Source: Delphinapterus leucas (taxonomy: Eukaryota; Chordata; Mammalia; Artiodactyla; Monodontidae). Taken from it: a DNA stretch of 64,000 nt. Positions 23,440-34,906 of the stretch are shown here, piece after piece. The stretch lies in NCBI RefSeq assembly GCF_002288925.2, contig NW_022098026.1, positions 25,344,921-25,408,920 on the forward strand, in the 5' to 3' direction. Every line of letters begins with the position of its first letter. Positions within the stretch are counted from its first letter, which is position 1. Both the position numbers and the translations under genes were made by a program. The notes beneath the pieces are model-generated. The model did not search any database. It saw only the letters and a program-made list of their open reading frames with translations, and was not told the origin of the DNA.

Positions 23440-25505
23440 TAAAAAGTCTTTTTTGGAGGAACAAAGCTAGAGGCATAACCCTTGCAGACTTCAGACTATA
23501 CTATAAAGCTACAGTAATCAAAACAGTGTGGGATTGGCACAAAAACAGACATATAGATCAATGGAACAGAATAGAGAGCCCCGAATTAAACCCATACACC
23601 TATGGTCAATTAATATATGAATATACAGTGGAGAAAAGACAGTCTCTTCAGCAAGTGGTGCTGGGAAAGCTGGAAAGCTATATGTAAATCAATGAAATTA
23701 GAATACACTCTCACACCATATACAAAAACAAACTCAGAATGGTTTAAAAGACATGGCACCCTAAAACGCCTAGAAGAGAACACAGGCAAAACATTCTCTG
23801 ACATAAATTGTAGCAATATTTCCTTAGAGCAGTCTCCCAAGGCAAAAGAAATAAATGCAAAAATAAACAAATGGGACCTAATCAAAATTAAAATCCTTTG
23901 CACAGCAAAGGAAACCATAAACAAAGTGAAAGCACAACCTGTGGATTGGGAGAAAATATTTACAAATGATGCAACTGACAAGGGGTTAATATCCAAAATA
24001 TACAAACAGCTCATACAACTCAATATTAAAAAAACAAACAACCCAATCAAAAAATGAGCAGAAGACTTAAACAGACATTTCCCCAAAGAAAACACAGATG
24101 GCCAACAGGCTCATGAAAAGATAACATCGCTAATTATTAGAGAAATGCAAAACAAAACCACAATGAATTATTACCAGGACTTCCCTGGTGGTCCAGTGGT
24201 AAAGAATCTGCCTTACAACGCAGGGGATGCAGGTTCGATCCCTGGTCAAGGAACTAAGATCCCACATGCCTCGGGGCAACTAAGCCTGCGCAACACAACT
24301 GCTGAGCTTGCACGCCTCAACTAGAGAGCCTGCATGCCACAAGCTACAGAGCCCACACGTGCTGGAGCCCACGTGCTCAGGAACCCATGAGTCACAACTA
24401 CAGAGCCCATGCATCCTAGAGCCTCCGCACCACAACCAGAGAAGAGAAAAAAAAACCCACATGCCACTAGAGAGAAGCCCGTGCACCACAACGAAGAGCC
24501 TGCACGCCACAACGTAAGATCCCATGTGCCTCAACAAAGATCTTGCATGTATCTAAGACCCAGCACAGCCAAGAATTAATAAAATAAATAAATAATAAAT
24601 AAATCTTTTAAAAAATGCAATAACTATTATGTTAATATTAAAACTAATTATTAAAATTATAAAAAAATTATTACCTCACACCATTCAGAATGGCTATCAT
24701 CAAAAGGCCTACAAATAACAAATGCTGGAGAGGGTGTGGAGAAAAGGGAACCCTCCTACACTGTTGGTGGGAATGTAAATTGGTGCAGCACTATGGAAAA
24801 CAGTATGGAGGTTACTTAAAAAACTAAAAATAGAGTTGACATATGATCCAACAATCCCACTCCTGGATATATATCTGGAAAAGATGAATTCTAGTTCAAA
24901 AAGATACATGCACCCCAATGATCATAGCAGCACTATTTACAATAGCCAAGACATGGAAACAACCGAAGTGCCCATTGATAGATGGGTTGCTTAAGAAGAT
25001 GTGGCATATGTATACACACAACACACACACACACACGCAAACAATAGAATATTACTCAACCATAAAAAAGAATGAAATATTGCCATTTGCAGCATCACAG
25101 ATGGACCAAGAGAATATTATACTTAGTGAAGGAAGTCAGACAGAGAAAGACAAATATAAGATATCACTTATATGTGGAATAAAAAAAAACACAAATGAAT
25201 TTATATACAAAACAGAAACAGACTCACACACACAGAAAACAAACTTTTGGTTACCAAAAGGGAAAGAGAGGGAGGAGGGATAAACCAGGAGTATCATATT
25301 AACAGATACAAACTACTAAACATAAAATAAATAAGCAACAAGGATTTATTGTATAGCACAGAACTATATCCAATATCTTGTAATAACCTATAATGGAAAA
25401 CAATCTAATATATATATTTTTAGTTACCTATATCTGAATCACTTTGCTGTACACCTGAAACTAACACAATATTGTAAATCAACCATACTTCAATTGAAAA
25501 AAGGG
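23440..25505 (+). mobile_element. 5'-truncated L1 with an inserted SINE
   Basis: Sense L1 covering the C-terminal part of ORF2 and the 3' UTR. Remnant ORF2 frames include a 146-codon piece at 23,617-24,057 ([20 protein letters not shown] and [20 protein letters not shown]) and a piece at about 24,920-25,283 (ALFTIAKTWKQPKCPLIDGL). ORF2 is broken by a nonsense codon after 24,057 and by the SINE at 24,176-24,665. The 3' end has the 'gctgtacacctgaaactaac' form, unlike the two tails at 2.7 and 34.1 kb. An AC run lies at 25,013-25,036. Confidence 0.93.
24176..24665 (+). mobile_element. CHR-type SINE with long AT tail, nested in L1
   Basis: Forward SINE starting AGGACTTCCCTGGTGGTCCAG with B-box-like GGTTCGATCCC, a long body of 'cacaact' repeats and an AAATAAATAAAT tail, then an AT-rich stretch to 24,665. 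A 10-bp duplication AATTATTACC (24,166-24,175 and 24,666-24,675) shows insertion into the L1 ORF2 remnant. Confidence 0.92.
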
Positions 25506-25609
25506 AAAGGTCTTGAATAAATAACCTGAGCTTTCATATTAGGAAACTAGGGAAAAAAAGAGCAATATACAACCAAAGAACACAAAACAAAAACAAAAAA
25601 GTTCTTTTT

Positions 25610-26250
25610 GGTTTGCTTCTTGTCTTATTAACCAAGTAATATATGTTTATTGGAAAAAACCTAGGAAACCTTATCAACAAAAATTTTTAAATGAAAAATA
25701 AAACTCACCTATATTTCTACCACCTTAACACTTTTTACATTAAAAAAACTTAAAAATTTTTTTTTTTACTAATTATTTATTTATTTATTTGCCACACTGC
25801 GCAGCTTGTGGGATCCTAGTTCTCAGACCAGGGATCAAACCTGAGCTTCTGCCCCCATCCCCTGTTGGCAATGGAAGCTCGGAGCCCTAACTACTGGACC
25901 ACCAAGGAATTCCCCACTTTTTACATTTTTATATTTCCTTCATGTCTTTTTTCCCTATGCATATGTGAACATACTTTCAATAGACATAGAGTTTTAAAAT
26001 CTAGGCTTTTCACTAAATATCTTCTGTCTTTCCAAATCATTAAATTTTTTGTACCTGTAATATTGTTTAAAATGTTTATAGCACATGCCTTCTGCAATGT
26101 TCTTTCACCATATCTTCACTATATTCCAAGCATTCAAGGCAATTTTACGCAGTTTTACTTTTTACAGTTATATATTATAAATTTAAAGGTTAAATTTATG
26201 TGCGTTTTTGAGCCATCTGCAATTCCATCACCCTTTCTTAAATTCTAGTT
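25610..26250 (-). mobile_element. old L1 (L1M-type), antisense, split by a SINE
   Basis: Antisense L1M-like sequence resembling the 20.3-kb copy: 'aagtaatatatgtttattgg', 'cctatatttctaccacctta' on the left, and 'cttcatgtcttttttcccta' with 'aatgtttatagcacatgcc' on the right. The SINE at 25,742-25,914 separates the two. Confidence 0.62.
25742..25914 (-). mobile_element. short CHR-type SINE nested in L1M
   Basis: Reverse short-class tRNA-derived SINE: 'gcttgtgggatcctagttct', 'cagaccagggatcaaacctg' and 'ctactggaccaccaaggaat'. A perfect 13-bp duplication CACTTTTTACATT lies at 25,729-25,741 and 25,915-25,927. Confidence 0.92.
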
Positions 26251-26583
26251 TACTCCTTAGATTGTGTTTCTCCTTCCTTTTCTCCCTCTCTCTCCCTACT
26301 GCACTTCCCTTGTGGAGATTGTGGGCTAATGGGAGAAATAAGCAAGGTTCATAAATAACTGTAATCAGTACCACAGGCAAATAAAAGGACTTTGGATTTC
26401 AAAAGAGAATTCCTCCATCAGTTTGCAAATATGCCTACACATCTAAAGGCAGAGGAATGAAAAGACCCTTCTGAACACTTTGTTTTTTTTCTTTTGAGAG
26501 GAGCAAAGAGAAAAAAAAAAAACAGGCGTATCTTCTTCTCTCTTTCTATAGTTGAAAAAAACAAAAATCAATAATGGACAGGA
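26251..26583. other. unassigned flank of L1
   Basis: Short non-repetitive stretch with pyrimidine- and A-rich runs, up to the L1 target duplication at 26,573-26,583. Confidence 0.45.
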
Positions 26584-27995
26584 GAAGACCTTCAGGGTGG
26601 AGAAGTAAGAAGTGGAGATCAGCTTCCTCCCCACAAATACATCAAAAATACATCTACAAGTGGAACAATTCCTACAGAACACCTACTGAATGCTGGCAGA
26701 AGACCTCAGACTTCCCAAAAGGCAAGAAACTCCCCACGCACCTGGGTAGGGCAAAAGGAAAAAGAAAAAAACAGAGACAAAAGAATAGAGACGGGACCTG
26801 CACCTCTGGGAGGGAGCTGGGAAGGAGGAAAGGTTTCCACACACTAGGAAGTCCCTTCATGGGTGGAGACTGTGGGTGGCGGAGTGGGGGGAGCTTCGGA
26901 GTCACGGAGGAGAGCGCAGCAACAGGGGTGCAGAGGGCAAAGCGGAGAGATTCCCGCACAGAGGATCGGTGCCAACCAGCACTCACCAGCCCGAGAGGCT
27001 TGTCTGCTCACCTGCTGGGGTGGGCGGGGGCTGGGAGCTGGGGCTCGGGCTTCCGAGGTCAGATCCCAGGGAGAGGACTGGGGTTGGCTGCGTGAAAACA
27101 GCCTGAAGGGGGCTAGTGAGCCACAGCTAGCCAGGAGGGAGTCCGGGAAAAAGTCTGGAGCTGCCGAAGAGGCAAGAGACCATTGTTTTGGGGTGCGTGA
27201 GGAGAGGGGATTCCCACTCCATGTGCCCACAGAAGGCAGAGCACCACCTAAGTGAGCTCCAGAGATGGGCACGAGCCATGGCTATCAGCCTGGACCCCAG
27301 AGACGGGCATGAACTGCTAACAATGCCACCGCTACCACCAAGAATCCTGTGTGCAAGCGCAGGTCACTACCCACAACACGCTGGGAGCCTGTGCAGCACG
27401 CCACTGCCAGGGTCCCGTGATCCAGGGACAAATTACCCCAGGAAAACACAGTGTGCCTCAGGCTGCTGCAATGTCACTCTGGTCTCTGCCACCGCAGGCT
27501 CGCCCCCCATGTCAATTATGACTACCATACCCCTCCCTCTCCCCAACCTGAGTAAGAGAGCCCTAATCAACTGCTGCTTTAACCCCTTCCTGTCTGGGAG
27601 GGGAACAGACACCTGAGGGCGGCCTACATGCAGAGGTGGGGCCAAAACCAAAGCTGAACCCCAGGAGCTGTGTGAACAAAGAAGAGAAAGGGAAATCTCT
27701 CCATGCAGCCTCAGAAACAGCAGATTAAATCCCCACAATCAACTTGAAAATCTCTGCATTTGAAGAATACCTGATCAGATAATAAATGTTCTCAAAATTG
27801 AGGCGATGGGCTTTGGGAGCAAATGTAGACTGGGGGTTGCTTTCTGCATCTGATTGGATTGTGGTTTTACATTTATCTTAGTTTAGATTTAGTGCTTGCT
27901 ATCATTGGTGAATTTGTTTATTGTTTTGGTTGTTCTCTTCCTTTTTTTAAAAATTATTTTTTTTAATTTTATTTATTTATTTATTTATTATTTTT

Positions 27996-28187
27996 GCGGT
28001 ACGCGGGACTCTCACTGTTGTGACCTCTCCTGTTGCAGAGCACAGGCTCTGGACGCGCAGGCTCAGCGGCCATGGCTCATGGGCCTATCCACTCCACAGC
28101 ATGTGGGATCTTCCCGGACCGGGGCACAAACCTGTATCCCCTGCATCGGCAGGCGGACTCTCAACCACTGCGCCACCAGGGAAGCCC
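27996..28187 (-). mobile_element. CHR-type SINE inside the L1 5' UTR
   Basis: Reverse SINE of the 210-bp class (TTTGCGGTACGCGGGACTCT at the tail side, GCGCCACCAGGGAAGCCC at the head side). It sits in a T-rich part of the L1 5' UTR, whose sequence continues on both sides, so it landed after the L1. Confidence 0.93.
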
Positions 28188-28385
28188 AAACATTTTATTA
28201 TTTTTATTTTGTTTTTTAAATTTTTTACTTTCTTTTAATGTTGTTTTCTTTTCTCTTTTTGTGAGTGTATGTGTATGTTTCTTTGTGTGATCTTGTCTGT
28301 TTATGTTTGCTTTTACCATCTGTCCTAGGGTTCTCTGTTCGTTTTCTTTTGCTTTTTTAGCTGTTTGTTTCTTTTTTTTTTTAAT

Positions 28386-28388
<3 letters not shown>

Positions 28389-28420
<32 letters not shown>
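28389..28420. repeat. (TG)16 microsatellite
   Basis: Sixteen perfect TG units within the L1 5' UTR. Confidence 0.97.
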
Positions 28421-28425
<5 letters not shown>

Positions 28426-29006
28426 TTCTTTGTGTGATGCTTCTTTGTTTAGTATTGCTATTACCATTTGGTTTGGGGTTGTATCTGTTCATTTTTATTT
28501 TTTCCTTCATTTTATTCTGAGCTGTGTGGCTGGCAGGATCTTGGTGCTCTGGCCGGGAGTCAGACCTGAGCCTCTGAGGTGGGAGAGCCGAGTCCAGGAC
28601 ACTAGACCACCAGAAACCTCCTGGCCCCATGTAATATCAAGCAGCGACAGCTCCCCCAGAAATCTCCATCTCAACGCTAAGACCCAGCTCCACCCAATGG
28701 CAAGCAAGCTACAGGGCTGGATGCCCCATGCCAAACAACAAACAAGACAGGAACACAACCCCATCCATTAGCAGAGAGGCTGCCTAAAGTTATACTAAGT
28801 TCACAGACACGCCAAAACACACCACCGGACGTGGCCCTGCCCACCAGAAGGACAAGATCCAGCCCCATCCACCAGAACACAGGCACCAGTCCCCTATATG
28901 AGCCACTGAACCAACCTCACCCACTGGGGGCAGACACCAAATATAACAGGAACTACGAACCTGCAGCCTGTGAAAAGGTGACCCCAAACACAGTAAGTTA
29001 AACAAA

Positions 29007-29900
29007 ATGAAAAAAAAGAAAACTATGCAGCAGATGAAGGAGCAAGGTAAAAACCCACCAGACCAAACAAAAGAAGAGGAAATAGGCAGTCTAACCTGAA
29101 AAAGAATTCAGAGTAATGACAGTAAAGATGATCCAAAATCTCAGAAATAGAATGGAGAAACTACAAGAAATGTATAACAAGGACTTAGAAGAACTGCAGA
29201 GCAAAGAAACAACGATGAATAACATAATAAATGAAATTAAAAATACTCTAGAAGGAATCAATAGTAGAATAACTGAGGCAGAAGAACACATAAGTGACCT
29301 GGAAGGTAAAATAGAGGAAATAACTGCCATACAGCAGAATAAAGAAAAAAGAATGAAAAAAATTGAGGACAGTCTCAGAGACCTCTGGGACAACATTAAA
29401 CACACCAACATTCGAATTATAGGGGTCCCAGAAGAAGAAGAGAAAAAGAAAGGGACTGAGAAAATCTTTGAAAAAATTGTAGTCGAAAACTTCCCTAACA
29501 TGGGAAAGCAAATAGTTAATCAAGTCCAGGAAGCACAGAGAGTCCCATACAGGATAAGTCCAAGGAGAAGCATGCCAAGACACATATTAATCAAACTATC
29601 AAAAATTAAATACAAAGAAAAAATATTAAAAACAGCAAGGGAAAAACAACAAATAACATACAGGGGAATCCCCAAAGGTTAGCAGTTGATCTTTCAGCAG
29701 AAACTCTGCAAGCCAGAAGGGAGTGGCAGGACATACTTAAAGTGATGAAGGGAAAAAACCTACAACCAAGATTACTCTACCCAGCAAGGATCTCATTCAG
29801 ATTTGACGGAGAAATTAAAAGCTTTATAGACAAGCAAAAGCTAAGAGAATTCAGCGCCACCAAACCAGCTTTACAACAAATGCTAAAGAAACTTCTCTAG
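29007..29900 (+). pseudogene. L1 ORF1 (RNA-binding protein), two frameshifts
   Basis: ORF1 of L1 encodes the trimeric RNA-binding chaperone of the L1 particle. The start is MKKKKTMQQM at 29,007. A one-base insertion near 29,093 gives a TGA at 29,097; the frame resumes as MTVKMIQNLRNRMEK at 29,116. It continues through a coiled-coil part (SRITEAEEHISDLEGK), the RRM (TNIRIIGVPEEEEK) and FPNMGKQ. A lost base near 29,675 ends it at IPKG-stop (TAG). The C-terminal part continues in another frame (RISFRFDGEIKSFIDKQKL) to TAG at 29,898-29,900. Length without the lesions would match the usual roughly 300 residues. Confidence 0.92.
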
Positions 29901-29958
29901 GCAGGAAACACAAGAGGAGGAAAAGACCTACAATAACAAACCCAAAACAATTAAGAAA

Positions 29959-32900
29959 ATGGTAATAGGAACATACATATCAATAATTACCTTAAATGTA
30001 AATGGATTAAATGCTCCAACGAAAAGACACAGGCTCACTGAATGGATACAAAAACAAGACATGTATATATGCTGTCTACAGGAGACCCACTTCACATGTA
30101 GGGACACATACAGACTGAAAGTGAGAGGATGGAAAAAGACATTCCATACAAATGGATATCAAAAGAAAGCTGGAGTAGCAATACACATATCAGACAAAAT
30201 AGACTTTAAAATAAAGACTATTACAAGAGACAAAGAAGGACACTACATAATGATCAAGGGATCAATCCACGAAGAAGATATAACAATTGTAAATATTTAT
30301 GCACCCAACACAGGAGCACCTCGATACATAAGGCAAATGCTAACAGCCGTAAAAGGGGAAATCGACAGTAACACAATCATAGTAGGGGACTTTAACACCC
30401 CACTTTCACCAATGGACAGATCATCCAAAATGAAAATAAATAAGGAAACACAAGCTTTAAGTGACATGTTAGACCAGGTGGACTTAACTGATATTTATGG
30501 GACATTCCATCCAAAAACAACAGAATACACTTTCTTCTCAAGTGCTCATGGAACATTCTCCAGGATAGATCGTATGTTGGGTCACAAATCAAGCCTCAGT
30601 AAACTTATGAAAATTGAAATTGTATCAAGTGTCTTTTCTGACCACAAGACTATGAGAATAGATATCAATTACAAGAAAAAAACTAAAAAATACAAACACA
30701 TGGAGGCTAAACAATACACTACTAAATAACCAAAAGATCACTGAAGAAATCAAAGAGGAAATAAAAAAATACCTACAAACAAATGGCAATGAAAACACGA
30801 TGACCCAAAACCTATGGGATGCAGCAAAAGCAGTTCTAAGAGGGAAGTTTATAGCAATACAATCCTACCTCAAGAAACAAGAAACATCTCAAATAAACAA
30901 CCTAACCTCACACCTAAAGCAATTAGAGAAAGAAGAACAAAAACCCCCGAAGTTAGCAGAAGGAAAGAAATAATAAAGATCAGACCAGAAATAAATGAAA
31001 AAGAAATGAAGGAAACAATACCAACGATCAACAAAACTAAAAGCTGGTTCTTTGAGAAGATAAACAAAATTCATAAACCATTAGCCAGACTCATCAAGAA
31101 AAAAAGGGAGAAGACTCAAATCAACAGAATTAGAAATGAAAAAAGAGAAGTAAAAACTGACACTGCAGAAATACAAAGGATCATGAGAGACTACTACAAG
31201 CAACTATATGCCAATAAAATGGACAACCTGGAAGAAATGAACAAATTCTTAAAAAATACAACCGTCCAAGACTGAACCAGGAAGAAACAGAAAATATGAA
31301 CAGACAAATCACAAGTACTGAAATTGAAACTGTGATTTAAAATCTTCCAACAAACAAAAGCCCAGGAACAGATGGCTTCACAGGACAATTCTATCAAACA
31401 TTTAGAGAAGAGCTAACACTTATGCTTCTCAAACTCTTCCAAAATATAGCAGAGGGAGGAACACTCCCAAACACATTCTACAAGGCCACCATCACCCTGA
31501 TACCAAAACCAGACAAAGATGTCACAAAGAAAGAAAACTATAGGCCAATATCACTGATGAACATAGATGCAAAAATTCTCAACAAAATACTAGCAAACAG
31601 AATCCAACAGCACATTAAAAGGATTATACATCATGATCAAGTGGGGTTTACCCCAGGAATGCAAGGATTCTTCAATATACACAAATCAATCAATGTGATA
31701 CACCATATTAACAAACTGAAGAACAAAAACCATATGATAATCTCAATAGTTGCAGAAAAAAATTTCAACAAAATTCAACACCCATTTATAATAAAAACCC
31801 TCCAGAGAGTAGGCATAGAGGGAACTTACCTCAACATAGTAAAGGCCATATATGACAAACCCACAGCCAACGTTGCTCTCAGTGGTGACAAACTAAAACC
31901 AATTCCTCTAAGATCAGGAACAAGACAAGGTTGTCCACTCACACCACTATTATTCAACATAGTTTTGGAAGTTTCAGGCACAGAGATCAGAGAAGAAAAA
32001 GAAGTAGAAGGAATCCAAATCAGAAAAGAAGTAAAACTGTCACTGTTTGCAGATGACATGATACTATGCATAGAGAATCCTAAAGATACTACCAGAAAAC
32101 TGCTAGAGCTAATCAATGAATTTGGTAAAGTAGTAGGATATAAAAGTAATGCACAGAAATCTCTTGCATTCCTATACACTAACAATGAAAGATCAGAAAG
32201 AGAATTAAGGAAACACTCCCATTTACCATTGCAACAAAAAGAATAAAATACCTAGCACTAAACCTACCTAAGGAAACAAAACACCTGTATGCAGAAAACT
32301 ATAAGATACTGATGAAAGAAATCAAAGACAATACAAACATATGGAGAGATACACCATGTTCTTGGATTGGAAAAATCAACATTGTGAAAATGACTATACT
32401 ACCCAATGCAGTCTACAGATTCAATGCAATCCCTATCAAACTACCCACGGCATTTTTCACAGAAGTAGAACAAAAAAATTTACAAGTTATATGGAAACAC
32501 AAAAGATCCCGAAGAGCCAAAGCAATTTTGAGAAAGAAAAACAGAGCTGGAGGAATCAGGCTCCCTGACTTCAGACTATACTACAGAGCTATAGCAATCA
32601 GGACAGTATGGTATTGGCACAAAAACAGATATATAGATCAATGGAACAGGATAGAAAGCCCAGAGATAAACCCACACACATATGGTCACCTTGTCTTTGA
32701 TAAAGGAGGCAAGAATATACAATGGAGAAAAGACAGCATCTTCAGTAAGTGGTGCTGGGGAAACTGGACGGCTACATGTAAAAGAATGAAATTAGAACAC
32801 TCCCTAACACCATACCCCAAAATAAACTCAAAATGGATTAAAGACCTAAATGTAAGGCCAGACACTATAAAACTCTTAGAGGAAAATATAGGCAGAATAT

Positions 32901-33804
32901 TCTATGACATAAATCACAGCAAGATCCTTTTTGACACACCTCCTAGAGAAATGCAAATAAAAATAAACAAATGTGACCTAATTAAACTTAAAAGCTTTTG
33001 CACAGCAGAGGAAACCATAAACAAGATGAAAAGACAACACTCACAATGGGAGAAAATAGTTGCAAATGAAATAATGGACAAAGGATTAATCTCCAAAATT
33101 TACAAGCAGCTCATGCAACTCAATATCAAAAAAACAAACAACCCAATCCAAAAACGGGCAGAAGACCTAAATAGACATTTCTCCAAAGAAGATATACAGA
33201 TTTCTAACAAACACATGAAAGGATGCTCAACATCACTAATCATTAGAGAAATGCAAATCAAAACCACAATGAAGTATCACCTCACACTGGTTAGAATGGC
33301 CATCATCAAGAAATCTACAAACAATTAATGCTGGAGAGGGTGTGGAGAAAAGAGAACCCTTTGCACTGTTGGTGGGAATGTAAATTGATACAGCCACTAT
33401 GGAGAACAATATGGAGGTCCCTTAAAAAACTACAAATAGAACTACCATATGACCCAGCAATCTCACTACTGGGAATATACCCTGAGAAAACCATAATTCA
33501 AAAAGAGTCATGTACCACAATGTTCATTGCTGCACTATTTACAATAGCCAGAACATGGAAGCAACCTAAGTGTCCATCGACAGATGAATGGATAAAGAAG
33601 ATGTGGCACATATATACAATGGAATATTACTCAGCCATAAAAAGGAACGAAATTGAGTTATTTATAGTGAGGTGGATGGACTTAGAGTCTGTTATACAGA
33701 GGGAAGTAAGTCAGAAAGAAAAACAAATACCATATGCCAACACATATATATGGAATCTAAAAAAAGAAATCGTTCTGAAGAACCTAGGGGCAAGCCAGGA
33801 ATAA
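29959..33804 (+). pseudogene. L1 ORF2 (endonuclease/reverse transcriptase), multiply broken
   Basis: ORF2 encodes the L1 endonuclease and reverse transcriptase. The endonuclease part (29,959-30,729) keeps NVNGLN, CLQETHF, IYAPN, GDFN and SDHK. Frameshifts lie near 30,690, 30,945, 31,262 and 32,203, and again near 33,375. In-frame stops occur at 31,338-31,340 (TAA) and 33,326-33,328 (TAA). The RT part (31,422-32,246) keeps [11 protein letters not shown] and LFADDMI, but motif A reads SIVAEKNFN, where the family has an aspartate, at 31,749-31,751. The C-terminal pieces run 32,312-33,328 and 33,328-33,804 (LHCWWECK and WHIYTMEYY). Confidence 0.94.
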
Positions 33805-34129
33805 AGACACAGACATAGAGAATGGACTTGAGGACGTGGGGAGGGGGAAGGGTAAGCTGGGATGAAGTGAGAGAGTGACATTGACATATATACACTACGA
33901 AATGTAAAATAGATAGCTAGTGGGAAGCAGCTGCATAGCACAGGGAGATCAGCTCCATGCTTTGTGACCACCTAGAGGGGTGGGATAGGGAGGGTGGGAG
34001 GGAGACGCAAGAGGGAAGAGATATAAGGATATATGTATATGTATAGCTGATTCACTTTGTTATACAGCAGAAACTAACACAACATTGTAAAGCAACTATA
34101 CTCCAATAAAGATGTTAAAAAAATAAAAG
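33805..34129 (+). other. L1 3' UTR and polyadenylation signal
   Basis: Contains the G-rich 'ggggtgggatagggagggtg' block near 33,980-34,000, 'ctgattcactttgttatac' and the signal AATAAA at 34,105-34,110, followed by an A-rich tail. It matches the orphan tail at 2,677-2,897. Confidence 0.93.
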
Positions 34130-34144
34130 AATGGATAGGACACC

Positions 34145-34236
34145 TGCTCATGTCATACAGCTGGTTGGTGGCTGAACAAAGATTAAACCCAGGACTTCTG
34201 TATCCCAGTTTTGTGCTTTCACACTGTGTCACACAG
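34145..34236 (-). mobile_element. MIR SINE fragment
   Basis: Short reverse MIR: 'catgtcatacagctggttgg', 'gattaaacccaggacttctg' and 'tttgtgctttcacactgtg'. Confidence 0.65.
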
Positions 34237-34874
34237 GCTCACCCTAAAAAAAATTACAGCCAGGATAAGTGAACTTGGGATCAAGACAAATACTGTGGGA
34301 GGAATACTTGTCTAGTGAAGGGATGCTCTGATTAAGAAACTCTACTGACCTGATATACAACAGTAAAACCTTTCCTGAGAAATGGGAGAGAATGAAAAGG
34401 ACAATCCTGTATCCTTTCCTTGTATGTTTTTCTGTCAAGCACAGCTATATTCATACTTGGATTAAAATATCACACATATGGCAAGCTGGCTTCCCCAATG
34501 GGAAATCTAGAAAGTGACTTCCTGAATGCACAAGAGCAAATATTTTGTAGGACAGAGAATGCTCCTGCTTGGGGTCTACTTCCACATGTTCATAATGTTG
34601 AGTGGAAACAGTCTTTGAATATAATCTAATACAGCCCCTTAAATAAACTAGGAAACCTCTTAATAATACCTCTGTCCATCAATCATTCACCTTGTGCTTG
34701 AACGTAAGCACTTATGGAGGACGCAGGATCTGGGCTGAAGCCAAGAAAAAGTAAAGTCAATACTTTCATTTATAGGACTGACTAATTAGCCCCGCAGTAT
34801 ACCACATTCTATGCCTTTTTAGATGTATTGCTTAGATTTAATGAACTTTTTGCCAAACTGAACGAGACACACAG

Positions 34875-34906
<32 letters not shown>

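Larger units (their letters stand above)
26584..29006 (+). promoter_or_regulatory. L1 5' UTR / internal promoter region
   Basis: GC- and CpG-richer than the surroundings in 26,800-27,700, as expected of an L1 internal promoter, then T-rich with a SINE (27,996-28,187) and a TG repeat. The several overlapping open frames of 100-170 codons at 26.6-27.6 kb are by-products of this composition; no gene is supported. In life such a region would start L1 transcription in both directions; decay here is visible. Confidence 0.8.
26584..34129 (+). mobile_element. nearly full-length L1 (about 7.5 kb), inactive
   Basis: A complete L1 layout in sense orientation: GC-rich 5' UTR (26,584-29,006), ORF1 (29,007-29,900), a 58-bp spacer, ORF2 (29,959-33,804), then a 3' UTR with AATAAA at 34,105-34,110 and an A-rich tail. 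An 11-bp duplication with one mismatch (AATGGACAGGA at 26,573-26,583 and AATGGATAGGA at 34,130-34,140) brackets it. Frameshifts and stops in both ORFs, loss of an RT catalytic aspartate and a SINE in the 5' UTR make it immobile. Confidence 0.93.

Noticed and set aside
26574..27616. Several overlapping frames of 100-173 codons on both strands
   Set aside because: All lie in the GC-rich L1 5' UTR and arise from composition.
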